A DNA stretch of 64,000 bases from Microbacterium flavescens. GTDB lineage: Bacteria > Actinomycetota > Actinomycetes > Actinomycetales > Microbacteriaceae. This document shows positions 7,774-16,703 of the stretch, piece by piece. Positions within the stretch are counted from its first letter, which is position 1, and every line of letters begins with the position of its first letter. A program made the position numbers and the translations under genes. The DNA is taken from assembly GCF_018588945.1 (NCBI RefSeq), contig NZ_JAFIWA010000001.1, forward strand, positions 310,001-374,000. The letters are read 5' to 3'. The notes beneath the pieces were generated by a model that saw only the letters and a list, made by a program, of their open reading frames with translations, did no database searches and was not told the origin of the DNA.

Positions 7774-8670
7774 ATGACCGACACGAACACCGACACCCAG
7801 ATCGACCCGCGCGACAAGCACCCTGAGGGAGGATTCCCCGGCCAGGAGCAGGAGCAGCCGGGCCTCACGGACGAGACGCGCCCCGAGCCCGACCACGGCG
7901 AGGACTCCTACGTCGGCGCCGGCCGCCTGCAGGGCCGCAAGGCGCTCATCACCGGCGGCGACTCCGGCATCGGCCGCGCCGTGGCGATCGCGTTCGCGCG
8001 CGAGGGCGCCGACGTCGCCATCGCCCATCTGCCGGAGGAGCAGGAGGACGCCGACTCGACGATCGCCCTCGTCAAGGACGCCGGCCGCACCGGCGCGGCG
8101 TTCGCCGGCGACATCCGCGAGGAAGACTTCGCGACGTCGATCGTGGACGACGCGGTCGAGGCGCTCGGCGGACTCGACATCGTCGTGCTGAACGCGGCGT
8201 ACCAGAAGGACCGCGAGAGCATCGCGTCGCTCGAGACCGAGGAGTTCGACCGGGTCTTCCGCACGAACCTGTACGGCCTGCTGTTCACGGCACGGCAGGC
8301 CGTGCCTCGTCTGACGCCGGGCAGCTCCATCATCGTGACCTCCTCGGTGCAGGCGTTCAACCCGTCTCCGGGCCTGATCGACTACGCCATGACGAAGGCG
8401 GCGCAGGTCGCGTTCGTCAAGGCGCTCGCCGAGGAGCTCGGTGAGAAGGGCATTCGCGTCAATGCGGTCGCACCGGGCCCGATCTGGACCCCGCTGATCC
8501 CTGCGACGGGATGGGACGCCGAGCGCATCGCCACCTTCGGCACGGACACGCCGCTCGGCCGCCCCGGCCAGCCCGCTGAACTCGCCGGCGCGTACGTCTA
8601 CCTGGCCTCCGAGGCTGCGTCGTACGTATCGGGCGCGGTGCTGCCGGTCACCGGAGGCAAGCCGCTGTGA
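7774..8670 (+). CDS. SDR family oxidoreductase with disordered N-terminal extension
   Basis: A 298-residue short-chain dehydrogenase. The first 50 residues are hydrophilic and rich in D, E, Q and P (HPEGGFPGQEQEQPG), as in the general-stress YhdF/YhxC-like SDR subgroup. The Rossmann motif TGGDSGIGRA follows at 60-69, then NAAYQ, catalytic Ser in IIVTSSVQAF, and Tyr-x3-Lys in DYAMTKAA. The ATG at 7774 has GGAGAGGAG before it; an in-frame ATG at 7756 lacks such a site. The substrate is unknown. It overlaps the next lipoprotein gene by GTGA, so the SDR, lipoprotein and cation transporter form one operon. Confidence 0.86.
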   Translation: MTDTNTDTQIDPRDKHPEGGFPGQEQEQPGLTDETRPEPDHGEDSYVGAGRLQGRKALITGGDSGIGRAVAIAFAREGADVAIAHLPEEQEDADSTIALVKDAGRTGAAFAGDIREEDFATSIVDDAVEALGGLDIVVLNAAYQKDRESIASLETEEFDRVFRTNLYGLLFTARQAVPRLTPGSSIIVTSSVQAFNPSPGLIDYAMTKAAQVAFVKALAEELGEKGIRVNAVAPGPIWTPLIPATGWDAERIATFGTDTPLGRPGQPAELAGAYVYLASEAASYVSGAVLPVTGGKPL

Positions 8671-9191
8671 TCGACGCCGCCCGCCCCCGCCGGGCCGGTC
8701 GGGCTCCGATCGGCTCCACGGGGGCGGCGCGGACCATCCTCGCCTTCGCCCTGGCCGGGGGCCTTGCCGGGCTGACTGGCTGCGGGCTGAGCATCCCGGC
8801 CGACCCCGACGGCACACTGGACCGCATCACGGGCGGCGAGCTGCGCGTCGGCGCATCCCCCAGCGGCGACCTCGTCGTCGTGGACCGCGGCGAGGTGACA
8901 GGCCCGCTCGCCGATCTCATCGAAGGCTTCGCGCGCGAGCATGATGCGACCGTGCGGTGGGCCGTCGACAGCGAGGAGGACCTCGTCGCCGGCCTCGAAT
9001 CCGGGAAGCTCGACCTCGCCATCGGCGGGATGACGGCGGCGACCCCGTGGTCGGACCGCGTGTCGGTGACCCGCGGCTACCCGGGGGTTCCCGAGTCGGG
9101 CGGCGCGGATACGGCCGTCCTGCTCCCGCTCGGCGAGAACGGGCTGCAGGCGGCCCTCGAGACCTACCTCGACGGCGAGGTGTCGAGGTGA
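8667..9191 (+). CDS. Half-size family 3 solute-binding lipoprotein
   Basis: A 174-residue exported lipoprotein: twin-Arg-like basic N-terminus, hydrophobic segment, and lipobox GLTGC with Cys39. After it comes what looks like only the first lobe of an amino-acid-type binding protein: GELRVGASPSGDL, GPLADLIEGFAREHDATVRW, EEDLVAGLESGKLDLAIGGMT. It jumps almost directly to the C-terminal PLGENGLQAALETYLDG. Full members are about 250-300 residues, so the second lobe is missing. It is translationally coupled to the SDR before it and the CDF transporter after it, with no ABC genes nearby. It may present or sense a ligand for the transporter, which is inference. Confidence 0.72.
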   Translation: MIDAARPRRAGRAPIGSTGAARTILAFALAGGLAGLTGCGLSIPADPDGTLDRITGGELRVGASPSGDLVVVDRGEVTGPLADLIEGFAREHDATVRWAVDSEEDLVAGLESGKLDLAIGGMTAATPWSDRVSVTRGYPGVPESGGADTAVLLPLGENGLQAALETYLDGEVSR

Positions 9192-9196
9192 AGTCG

Positions 9197-10207
9197 ATGG
9201 GCCGCACTGACCTTCCGGCTGAGCAGCAGGAGGCGCTGCGCAAGGCGATCCGCTGGGAGTGGTTCACGATCGGCTACACCCTCGTCACGATCGTCCTCAT
9301 CGCGTTCGTGGTGGGCGGCTCGCAGGCGATGAAGACGGCGTGGATCGAGGACATGCTGTCCCTCATCCCGCAGATCTCCTTCCTGGTGGCGCTGCTGGTC
9401 ATCCGTCGGAAGCCCACCCGGAGGTACCCCTACGGTCTGCATCGGGCGATGGGGGTCGGCCACCTGGTCGCCGGTGTGGCCCTTCTGGCCGTGGGCGCCA
9501 ATCTCGCCGTCGAGGCGGTCATGGGGCTGCTTCGGCAGGAGCATCCGGCGATCGGCACCATCCAGGTGTTCGGCCAGACGGTGTGGCTGGGCTGGTTCAT
9601 GGTCGCCGTGATGAGCCTCGTCACGATCGGACCCTTCATCTACGGGCCCGCCAAGGCCAAGATCGCGCCGGTGCTGCACAACAAAGTGCTCTACACCGAC
9701 GCCGACATGGCCAAGGCCGACTGGACCACCACAGTGGCCTCGATCGTCGGCGTTCTCGGCATCGGCATCGGCTGGTGGTGGCTCGACGGCGCTGCGGCGC
9801 TGTTCATCTCCATCGGCATCGTGCACGACGGCTGGCGCAACTCACGATCGGCGGTGCTCGACCTCATCGATCAGCGAGCGCGTACGCACGACGACGAGGA
9901 GCGGCACCCGCTCCACGGGCGCATCATCGCGGCGCTGGAGGCGCAGCCGTGGGTGCGGGAGGCGGGCGTGCGCATCCGCGACATGGGGCAGGTCTTCCAC
10001 GTCGAGGCCTTCGTCGTGCCGCACCGCCGCAAGGTGTCGGTCGATCACCTCGAGGCCGCGCGGCGCGCGATCGCCGCCATCGACTGGAAGATGCAGGACG
10101 TCGTCGTCATCCCCGTGGATGAGGTGCCGGGCGAGGCATCGCGAGGGGACGCCGACGAGGCGAAGGTCGAGACCGCGCCGGCGGTCAGGCGGACACCAGA
10201 GACGTGA
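9197..10207 (+). CDS. Cation diffusion facilitator-like transporter
   Basis: A 336-residue CDF-family protein with about six membrane segments (residues about 25-225) and a cytoplasmic metallochaperone-like C-terminal domain (about 235-310). GAGGTGA five bases before the ATG at 9197 fixes the start; a GTG three codons earlier is the alternative. The usual transport-site pairs (D-x3-D in TM2 and H/D-x3-D in TM5) are not intact. TM2 reads IEDMLSLIP and TM5 reads TDADMAKADW. Substrate and coupling may therefore differ from zinc exporters. The family link is sound; the metal is unknown. The C-terminus overlaps the convergent ROK gene by 23 bases. Confidence 0.83.
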   Translation: MGRTDLPAEQQEALRKAIRWEWFTIGYTLVTIVLIAFVVGGSQAMKTAWIEDMLSLIPQISFLVALLVIRRKPTRRYPYGLHRAMGVGHLVAGVALLAVGANLAVEAVMGLLRQEHPAIGTIQVFGQTVWLGWFMVAVMSLVTIGPFIYGPAKAKIAPVLHNKVLYTDADMAKADWTTTVASIVGVLGIGIGWWWLDGAAALFISIGIVHDGWRNSRSAVLDLIDQRARTHDDEERHPLHGRIIAALEAQPWVREAGVRIRDMGQVFHVEAFVVPHRRKVSVDHLEAARRAIAAIDWKMQDVVVIPVDEVPGEASRGDADEAKVETAPAVRRTPET

Positions 10208-11372
10208 GCGTCTCGGGGGAGAGGGCGTGCTCGATCGCGAGCATGCTCGCCCCGAGCACGGCGGCATTGTGCGCCGCGGCGGACTGCACGATCGACAGGT
10301 GCTCGGTGGCGAGCGGGATCGATCGCGTGTAGACCACCTCGCGGACGCCGGCGATGAGGTGCTCGCCGACGCGCGCCATCGACCCGCCGATTGCGATGAC
10401 CGACGGGTTGACGAGGCTGACGCAGGTCGTCAGCACCTCGCCGATGTCGCGCCCGGCCTGACGCACCGCCTGGATGGCGTCGATGTTGCCGCGCTTGACG
10501 AGGTCGACGACGTCGTTGCCGTTCTCGGCCGGGACGCCCTGGGCACGCAGGGCGCGTGCGATGGCGGGGCCAGACGCCAGGGCTTCGAGACAGCCCTGGT
10601 TGCCGCAGTGACAGGGCACTCCGGCTCCGCGTGCGACCCGCACGTGCCCGATGTCGCCGGCGATGCCCTGGGCGCCGCGCTGCAGAGCGCCGCCCGAGAT
10701 GACGCCGGCGCCGATGCCCGTCGCGACCTTGACGAACATGAGGTGCTCGACGCCGGGGTACGCGGCGGCCCGTTCGCCGAGCGCCATGATGTTCACGTCG
10801 TTGTCGACGAGGACGGGCACGTCGAGGTGCTGCTGCACCCAGCCGGGCACGTCGAAGCGGTCCCACCCGGGCATGATGGGCGGATTCACCGGCTGCCCGG
10901 TGGAGTGCTCGACCGGTCCGGGGATGCCCATGCCGATGGCGGCGACGTCGTCGGTCGAGCGGCCGATGCGCTCGAGCAGCGCCACCGCGTTGTCGACCAG
11001 CCACGTCAGCACCGGCACCGGACCCAGGCTGACGTCGAGCGGCTCGCTGTGGTCGGCGACGATGCGGCCCGCCAGGTCGGTCACCGCGAGCGTCGCGTGC
11101 GAGGCGCCGATGTCGGCAGCGAGCACGAGCCGCGCACTCGGGTTCAGGGCGAACTGCGAGGGCGGGCGCCCACCGGTCGACACCGTCTCGGCGATCGGCG
11201 TGATGAGCCCCATCCGCATGAGTTCGTCCACGCGTGCCGCGATGGTCGATCGCGCGAGTCCGGTCGACTTGGCGAGCTCGGCGCGGGTGCGGGGCACGCC
11301 ATCGCGCAGAAGCTGGAACAGCTGACTGACTCCGGACACATTCGGCGGCGGTTCGATGCCCATTTTTGCCAC
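10185..11372 (-). CDS. ROK family transcriptional regulator
   Basis: A 395-residue NagC/XylR-type regulator. It has an N-terminal winged helix (about 10-70, RTRAELAKSTGLARSTIAAR), an ATPase/sugar-kinase fold with VLAADIGASHATLAV, and the zinc/sugar motif GHV...C-H-C-G-N-Q-G-C-L-E. A TAAACT -10 box ends five bases before the GTG at 11372, so the transcript may be leaderless. It lies just downstream of, and in the same direction as, a sugar ABC permease and ATPase, and is the likely sugar-responsive controller of that importer and of the divergent binding-protein operon. The effector sugar is not known. Confidence 0.88.
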   Translation of the reverse strand: MAKMGIEPPPNVSGVSQLFQLLRDGVPRTRAELAKSTGLARSTIAARVDELMRMGLITPIAETVSTGGRPPSQFALNPSARLVLAADIGASHATLAVTDLAGRIVADHSEPLDVSLGPVPVLTWLVDNAVALLERIGRSTDDVAAIGMGIPGPVEHSTGQPVNPPIMPGWDRFDVPGWVQQHLDVPVLVDNDVNIMALGERAAAYPGVEHLMFVKVATGIGAGVISGGALQRGAQGIAGDIGHVRVARGAGVPCHCGNQGCLEALASGPAIARALRAQGVPAENGNDVVDLVKRGNIDAIQAVRQAGRDIGEVLTTCVSLVNPSVIAIGGSMARVGEHLIAGVREVVYTRSIPLATEHLSIVQSAAAHNAAVLGASMLAIEHALSPETLTSLVSA

Positions 11373-11424
11373 ATTTCAGTTTATCGGCGGCCGAGAAGGC
11401 GCCGAAGTCCGATGAGTTCCGACG

Positions 11425-11485
11425 GGATGCCGCGGCCCGGTGCCGTGCGAACGTGCATTAGTGCACGAGACCGGGCGCGGCATCC
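11425..11485 (-). terminator. Composite hairpin after the ABC permease
   Basis: Outer arms GGATGCCGCGGCCCGGT (11425-11441) and ACCGGGCGCGGCATCC (11470-11485) pair with a single bulged G. Inside is a second hairpin, CGTGCA-TTAG-TGCACG (11452-11467). It starts two bases beyond the permease stop and separates that gene from the ROK gene. Confidence 0.7.
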
Positions 11486-11487
11486 GA

Positions 11488-12597
11488 TCACGTGGCTCGT
11501 CCGGTGGGCTTCGCGAACCGCTGCTGAAGCAGCACGGCGACCACGATGATGACGCCCTTGACGACCGCCTGGATCGACGAGTTGAGGTTGTTCTGCACGA
11601 ACACGTTGGTCAGCGTCGTGAAGATGAGCACACCGAAGACCGTGCCCGTGACCGTCCCACGGCCGCCGACGAGCAGGGTGCCACCGACGACGACCGCGGC
11701 GATTGCGTCGAGCTCGAGGAGCGTGCCGTGTGTCGAGGTGCCGGCGGTCGTGCGACCGAGGTACATGATCGCCGCGATGCCTGCGCACAGACCCGAGATG
11801 GCATACAGCCACATGGTGTGGCGCTTGACGTTGATGCCCGCCAGACGTGCCGCTTCGCGGTTGCCGCCGATGGCCACGGTGCGCCGTCCGAAGGTGGTGC
11901 GGTTGAGGATGACCCAGCCGAGGACCGCGACGATGGCGAAGATCCAAATGAGCATGTCGACGCCGATGAGATCGGCGTTGAGGAAGTTGATGAGCTCGCG
12001 GTCGCGGACCTGCAGGGTGCGCCGCTCGGCCAGCACCTCTGCGAGTCCGCGAGCCGCGATCAGCATCGCCAGCGTCGCCATGAACGCGACGACCCTGCCG
12101 TATGCGATCACGATGCCGTTGATCAGTCCGGCCGCGACGCCGACCAGAAGGGCCATCACGATCATGACGATCCAGTGGAGCTGATCGGCCAGGTCCTGGA
12201 TGGCGGCGAGCGTCGCGACGACCGACGCGAGGCCGAGGACCGAGCCGACCGAAAGGTCGATGCCGCCCGCAGTGATCACGAGTGTCATGCCGATCGCGAC
12301 AACGCCCAGGATCGACGCCTGGCGCAGGATCGTGAGCGTATTGCTCACAGTCAAGAAGGTGTCGGGCGCGGTGACAGCACCGACGATGACGAGAAGCAGC
12401 AGCGCGACGACGAGGCCGAGGTTGCGGCCCACTGAGCCGGACAAGAACCGGCGAGGGCCGGACTTCGGCGTCGTATCGAGCGGGCCGGCGGGCGGCGGAG
12501 CCTCGCTCGAGCTGGGCACGGCCTCGGTGCCGAGCGGTCGCGCCTGCGCGCCGGACGTGCGGGACGGAGCCCCATGGGGACCTGTGGACTCGCTCAC
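11488..12597 (-). CDS. Sugar ABC transporter permease (RbsC/MglC type)
   Basis: A 369-residue permease of the CUT2 family (ribose, galactose, inositol and related sugars). A 50-residue hydrophilic N-terminus precedes about nine or ten membrane segments. Family-typical stretches are ITAGGIDLSVGSVLGL, GLINGIVIAYGRVVAFMATL, RTVAIGGNREAARLAGINVKR and AVVVGGTLLVGGRGTVTGT. The GTG start overlaps the ATPase stop (GTGA), so the two are coupled. It forms the channel with the ATPase at 12594-14114 and would receive sugar from the lipoprotein encoded divergently at 14384. Confidence 0.92.
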   Translation of the reverse strand: MSESTGPHGAPSRTSGAQARPLGTEAVPSSSEAPPPAGPLDTTPKSGPRRFLSGSVGRNLGLVVALLLLVIVGAVTAPDTFLTVSNTLTILRQASILGVVAIGMTLVITAGGIDLSVGSVLGLASVVATLAAIQDLADQLHWIVMIVMALLVGVAAGLINGIVIAYGRVVAFMATLAMLIAARGLAEVLAERRTLQVRDRELINFLNADLIGVDMLIWIFAIVAVLGWVILNRTTFGRRTVAIGGNREAARLAGINVKRHTMWLYAISGLCAGIAAIMYLGRTTAGTSTHGTLLELDAIAAVVVGGTLLVGGRGTVTGTVFGVLIFTTLTNVFVQNNLNSSIQAVVKGVIIVVAVLLQQRFAKPTGRAT

Positions 12598-14114
12598 GCG
12601 GCGGTTCCTTTCATGACGAGATCGAGCACACCGTGCTCGTCGATCTGGGAGGCGGGAAGGGTTTCGAGCACGTGGCCGTCCGCGACGACGAGCACGGTGT
12701 CGGCCAGGCCGAGCACCTCCTCGATCTCGCTCGACACCACGACGATCGCGTTCCCCGCGGCAGCGAGGTCGCGGATGAGCGAGTAGATCTCGGCTCGCGC
12801 GCCGACATCCACTCCGCGCGTGGGCTCGTCGAGCAGCAGGACGCGCGTGCCGTGGAGAAGCCACCGCGCCAGCAGGATCTTCTGCTGGTTGCCGCCCGAC
12901 AGTGTGATCGTCGGGCGGTCGGGGTCGGCCGGGCGCAGCTCGAGTGAGTCGATCTGCTCGCGCGTCGCAGCGCGCGCGCCGCGCTCGTCGAGGAAGCCCG
13001 CCTTCGCGAAGCGCTTGAGGGATGCGAGGGTGACGTTGAAGTAGATGGGCTCGTCGAGCACGAGGCCCTGGCTCTTGCGCTCCTCGGGTGAGAGGCCGAC
13101 CCCGGCGCGTACGGCGTGCACCACCGAGCCGCGCGGCAGCTTCCTGCCGCCGACCTTGACCGTGCCCGCGGTGGCGCGGCGTGCGCCGTAGACGGTCTCG
13201 AGGATCTCGGAGCGGCCGGAGCCGACGAGGCCGGCCAGGCCGACGATCTCGCCCGCTCGGACGGTGAACGACACGTCTGAGAATGCACCGGCCAGTCCGA
13301 GTCCCTCGACCTCGAGCGCAGTCGGCGCATCTGCGGGCACCGGTACGGCGGGCGGGAAGACGTTGGCGATCTCCCGGCCGGTCATCAGGCGGATGAGCTC
13401 GGCGGTGGGCGTTTCGGAGACCGGCAGCCCGACCGCGGTGGTGCGACCGTCTTTCAGCACGGTGATGCGGTCCCCGATCTGGCGGATCTCCTCCAGCCGG
13501 TGCGTGATGTAGACCACGGCGATGCCCTCGGAGGTCAGCTCCCTCACGACGTGGAAGAGGTTCTTCACCTCTTCGGTGTCGAGCACCGCGGACGGCTCGT
13601 CCATGATGATCAGCTTGATCTCATGGGACAGTGCGCGGGCCATGCTCACGATCTGCTTGTTCGCGGCGCTGAGGGTGCCCACCTCGGTGTGGGGCGAGAG
13701 CCCGGGATGCCCCAGCCTGCGCAGCAGCTCGCGAGTCTGCTTCGCGGCCTCGGACCGCCTGGTGAAGCCGCCGCGCGCGAGCTCGTGCCCGAGGAAGATG
13801 TTCTCGGCGATCGTGAGGCCGTCGACGACGTCGAGCTCCTGGTACATCGTCGCGATGCCCAGTTCGATCGCTGACTCCGGATTCGGGATCTCGACGGACT
13901 CGCCGAGCCACGAGATCTCTCCCTCATCCGGCCGATGCACGCCCGCGAGAACCTTGATGAGCGTCGACTTGCCCGCGCCGTTCTGGCCGAGGATGCAGTG
14001 GACCTCGCCGGGGAGGACCTCGAGATCGACGCCGCGCAGCGCGTGGACTCCCGCGAAGGACTTCGTCACGCCTTGGACGGCGAGTAATGCCGATTCATGG
14101 TCAACTTTGATCAC
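12594..14114 (-). CDS. Sugar ABC transporter ATP-binding protein (RbsA/MglA type)
   Basis: A 506-residue double ATPase powering a CUT2 sugar importer. The first domain has a Walker A GQNGAGKST, a degenerate signature TLSAANKQIV and Walker B LIIMDEPSAVLD. The second has a degenerate Walker A region GLVGSGRSE, an intact signature TLSGGNQQK and LLLDEPTRGVDVGA. That asymmetry is normal for this family. I take the GTG at 14114 as start: the minus-strand TATGTT (14126-14121) is six bases upstream, which points to a leaderless message. The divergent gene is the cognate binding protein. Confidence 0.92.
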   Translation of the reverse strand: MIKVDHESALLAVQGVTKSFAGVHALRGVDLEVLPGEVHCILGQNGAGKSTLIKVLAGVHRPDEGEISWLGESVEIPNPESAIELGIATMYQELDVVDGLTIAENIFLGHELARGGFTRRSEAAKQTRELLRRLGHPGLSPHTEVGTLSAANKQIVSMARALSHEIKLIIMDEPSAVLDTEEVKNLFHVVRELTSEGIAVVYITHRLEEIRQIGDRITVLKDGRTTAVGLPVSETPTAELIRLMTGREIANVFPPAVPVPADAPTALEVEGLGLAGAFSDVSFTVRAGEIVGLAGLVGSGRSEILETVYGARRATAGTVKVGGRKLPRGSVVHAVRAGVGLSPEERKSQGLVLDEPIYFNVTLASLKRFAKAGFLDERGARAATREQIDSLELRPADPDRPTITLSGGNQQKILLARWLLHGTRVLLLDEPTRGVDVGARAEIYSLIRDLAAAGNAIVVVSSEIEEVLGLADTVLVVADGHVLETLPASQIDEHGVLDLVMKGTAA

Positions 14115-14134
14115 CTGGTGAACATAACACGTTC
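14111..14134. promoter_or_regulatory. Overlapping palindromes at the ATPase start
   Basis: TCACCTGGTGA (14111-14121) is a perfect odd palindrome covering the ATPase start codon. Immediately next to it GAAC-N7-GTTC (14120-14134) overlaps the TATGTT -10 box. Both are good places for repressor binding, with the neighbouring ROK protein the first candidate. Confidence 0.5.
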
Positions 14135-14263
14135 GGCCCTCGGGCGACGAGCACAATTTCGTCGACGGCCGGGTCGAGGCAAGTGCGCCTCCTGGGCGCG
14201 GTCCCGCCAGCTTCCGCAGGTTAGAGGAGATTCAGGGACTTCTGACGGACAGAAAACAAAAGA

Positions 14264-14293
14264 TGACAAAGCCAGGTGCACTTCTGCTACGGT
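14264..14293 (+). promoter_or_regulatory. Promoter of the binding-protein operon
   Basis: TGACAA (14264-14269) and TACGGT (14288-14293) with an 18-base spacer, preceded by an A-rich stretch (AGAAAACAAAAG). The leader before the ATG at 14384 is about 85 bases. The rest of the 269-base divergent region (14115-14383) shows no gene. Confidence 0.5.
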
Positions 14294-14383
14294 GAACCTC
14301 GTCGGCGTGGACTCCTCGAGTGCGGGCAGCTCCCCCTCAGAACCACGCTGGTCCTAGCTGCATCACATTCAAGGAGGAAACAC

Positions 14384-15424
14384 ATGCGCTCACACCTGAA
14401 GGCGCGTACGCGACTCGTGCTCACCGGCACCGCCGTCGTCGCAGCCATCGGTCTTCTCGCAGGCTGCACCGGGGGCGGGGCCGATGAGGACACCGTCGTC
14501 GACCAGGGCACCACCACCGAGGAGAACGCCGAGTCGGGCGACACCGTCGTCATCGGCTTCTCGGGCCCAGCGGCCGACCACGGCTGGCTCGGCGCCATCA
14601 ACTCCGGCGCACAGGCCGCGGCCGACAGCTTCGACGACGTCGAGCTGCGCGTGGCCGAGGGCACCAACGACCCGATCGCGCAGATCGCGGCGGTCGAGAC
14701 CTTCGTCAATGACGGTGTCGACGCCATCGTGCTGCTGCCGACCGACGGCGCCGCGCTCACCGAGGCCGCCATCGCGGCCATGGAAGCCGGTATCCCGGTC
14801 ATCAACGTCGACCGCGAGTTCTCGAGCCCGTTCGCCGCGCGCGCCACCATCCTCGGCGACAACTACGGCATGGGCGTCAGCGCCGGCACGTACATCTGCG
14901 AGCAGCTCGGTGGCGAGGGCTTCGTCGCCGAGATCGCCGGCATCGACTCGCTGCCGCTGACCCAGGACCGCTCGCGCGGCTTCGCCGACGCGCTCGAGGA
15001 CTGCGGCCTGCAGGTCGACGCTCGTGTCGCGGCCGACTTCACCGTGGCCGGCGGTGAGGCCGTGACCTCGCAGCTGCTCGCGGCCAACCCGCAGATCGAC
15101 GCGATCTGGAACCACGACGACGACCAGGGCATCGGCGTCCTCGCGGCGATCGACGCCGCGGGCCGCGACGAGTTCTTCATGATGGGCGGTGCAGGAAGCC
15201 GCTCGGCGATGGAGGCCATCGAGGCCGACGACACGGTGCTCAAGGCGACGGTCATCTACCCGTCGACGCAGGCAGCCGACGGTGTCGCGCTGGCTCGCCT
15301 CATCGCGCAGCAGAAGACGCTCAGCGACATCATCACCCCCAGCGTCCCGAACCGCATCGTGCTCGACGCGCCCGTCGTCACGAAGGACAACGTCGACCAG
15401 TTCATCGACCTCTCCTTCGAGTAA
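14384..15424 (+). CDS. Sugar ABC transporter substrate-binding lipoprotein
   Basis: A 346-residue periplasmic-binding-protein-type-1 lipoprotein. The signal peptide ends in the lipobox LLAGC (Cys28). The mature part carries VVIGFSGPAADHGWLGAINSGAQAAA, DGVDAIVLLPTDGAALTEA and GIPVINVDREFSSPF, as in ribose or inositol binding proteins. AAGGAGG seven bases before the ATG fixes the start. It works with the permease and ATPase on the opposite strand. It is followed by an intergenic hairpin and two sugar-catabolic genes, so binding protein may be made in excess over the enzymes. Confidence 0.92.
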   Translation: MRSHLKARTRLVLTGTAVVAAIGLLAGCTGGGADEDTVVDQGTTTEENAESGDTVVIGFSGPAADHGWLGAINSGAQAAADSFDDVELRVAEGTNDPIAQIAAVETFVNDGVDAIVLLPTDGAALTEAAIAAMEAGIPVINVDREFSSPFAARATILGDNYGMGVSAGTYICEQLGGEGFVAEIAGIDSLPLTQDRSRGFADALEDCGLQVDARVAADFTVAGGEAVTSQLLAANPQIDAIWNHDDDQGIGVLAAIDAAGRDEFFMMGGAGSRSAMEAIEADDTVLKATVIYPSTQAADGVALARLIAQQKTLSDIITPSVPNRIVLDAPVVTKDNVDQFIDLSFE

Positions 15425-15438
15425 GCAGACGACCGATC

Positions 15439-15472
15439 CGCGGGGCGCCCGCCGAACAGCGGGCGCCCCGCG
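15439..15472 (+). terminator. GC hairpin after the binding-protein gene
   Basis: Perfect 14-bp stem, CGCGGGGCGCCCGC (15439-15452) and GCGGGCGCCCCGCG (15459-15472), with loop CGAACA. It lies in the 75-base gap before the dehydrogenase. It may be a partial terminator or a 3'-end stabiliser within the operon, since no new promoter is evident after it. Confidence 0.65.
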
Positions 15473-15499
15473 CCTCACCTCCCGAGAGAGGACACCGCG

Positions 15500-16669
15500 T
15501 TGACCGAGACGCTTAACGTCGCCATGATCGGCCACGGCTTCATGGGCGCCGCACACTCGCAGGGATGGCGCGTCGCCCCCCGCTTCTTCGATCTTCCGCT
15601 CCAGCCCGAGATGACCGTCGTCGTCGGACGCAACGCGGCCACGGTCGAGGCATCCGCCCGCAAATGGGGCTGGGCAGAGACCGCGACCGACTGGCGAGAG
15701 GTCATCGCCCGCGACGACATCGACGTGGTCGACATCGTCACCCCGGGCAACACCCACGCCGAGATCGCGATCGCGGCACTGGAGGCCGGCAAGCACGTCC
15801 TCTGCGAGAAGCCCCTCGCCAACACCGTCGCCGAAGCCGTCGAGATGGCGCGAGCCGCGACGGCTGCCGCCGAGCGGGGCGTCCGCTCGATGGTGGGCTT
15901 CACCTACCGGCGCGTGCCGGCGACGACGTTCGCGCGCGATCTCGTCGCCGCGGGGCGCATCGGCGAAATCCGCCAGGTGCGCGCCGAGTACCTGCAGGAC
16001 TGGCTGATGGATCCGGAGGCCCCGCTGACCTGGCGGATGGACAAGAGCCTCGCGGGGTCCGGCGCCCTCGGCGACATCGGGGCGCACGCCATCGACCTCA
16101 CCGAGTACATCACGGGCCAGCGCGTCACGTCGGTGTCGGGGATCATCGAGACGCTCGTTCCGGAGCGTCCTCTCCTCGGCGAGGGCATCGGCCTGTCGGG
16201 AACGGCATCCGCCGAGCGCGGCCGCGTCACCGTCGACGACATCGCCCTGTTCACCGGCCGGCTCGAGTCGGGCGCTCTGGCCTCGTTCGAGGCGACCCGC
16301 TTCCGCACCGGGCGCAAGAACGCGCTGCGCATCGAGATCTCCGGGTCGAAGGGCGCGATCGCCTTCGACCTCGAGCGCCTCAACGAGCTCGAGTTCTACG
16401 ACGCGACACTGCCCGAGACGGGGCTCGGATTCCAGCGCATCCTGGTCACGGAGCACGACCACCCGTACCTCGCCCCTTGGTGGCCGACCGGCCATATGCT
16501 CGGCTACGAGCACGGCTTCTCGCACCAGGTGTACGACTTCGTCACCGCGATCGGCGAAGGAACGCAGCCGCGTCCCTCGTTCGACGACGGACTGCACGTC
16601 CAGCGAGTGCTCGACGCGGTCGAGCGCAGCTCGTCGGCCGGCAGCGCCTGGGTGCGCGCCGACGACTGA
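15500..16669 (+). CDS. Gfo/Idh/MocA family oxidoreductase
   Basis: A 389-residue NAD(P)-dependent sugar or inositol dehydrogenase. It has an N-terminal Rossmann domain ([17 protein letters not shown]) and the family hallmark CEKPLA with its catalytic-type Lys near residue 100. A C-terminal beta-sheet substrate domain includes [15 protein letters not shown]. The TTG start at 15500 is supported by GAGAGAGG nine bases upstream and by alignment with the start of the Rossmann strand. It is followed by a TIM-barrel isomerase and sits in a sugar-importer operon, so it likely oxidises the imported sugar. Confidence 0.9.
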   Translation: MTETLNVAMIGHGFMGAAHSQGWRVAPRFFDLPLQPEMTVVVGRNAATVEASARKWGWAETATDWREVIARDDIDVVDIVTPGNTHAEIAIAALEAGKHVLCEKPLANTVAEAVEMARAATAAAERGVRSMVGFTYRRVPATTFARDLVAAGRIGEIRQVRAEYLQDWLMDPEAPLTWRMDKSLAGSGALGDIGAHAIDLTEYITGQRVTSVSGIIETLVPERPLLGEGIGLSGTASAERGRVTVDDIALFTGRLESGALASFEATRFRTGRKNALRIEISGSKGAIAFDLERLNELEFYDATLPETGLGFQRILVTEHDHPYLAPWWPTGHMLGYEHGFSHQVYDFVTAIGEGTQPRPSFDDGLHVQRVLDAVERSSSAGSAWVRADD

Positions 16670-16703
16670 ACCACGTCCACACTCACACACCGGAGGAACC
16701 GCA

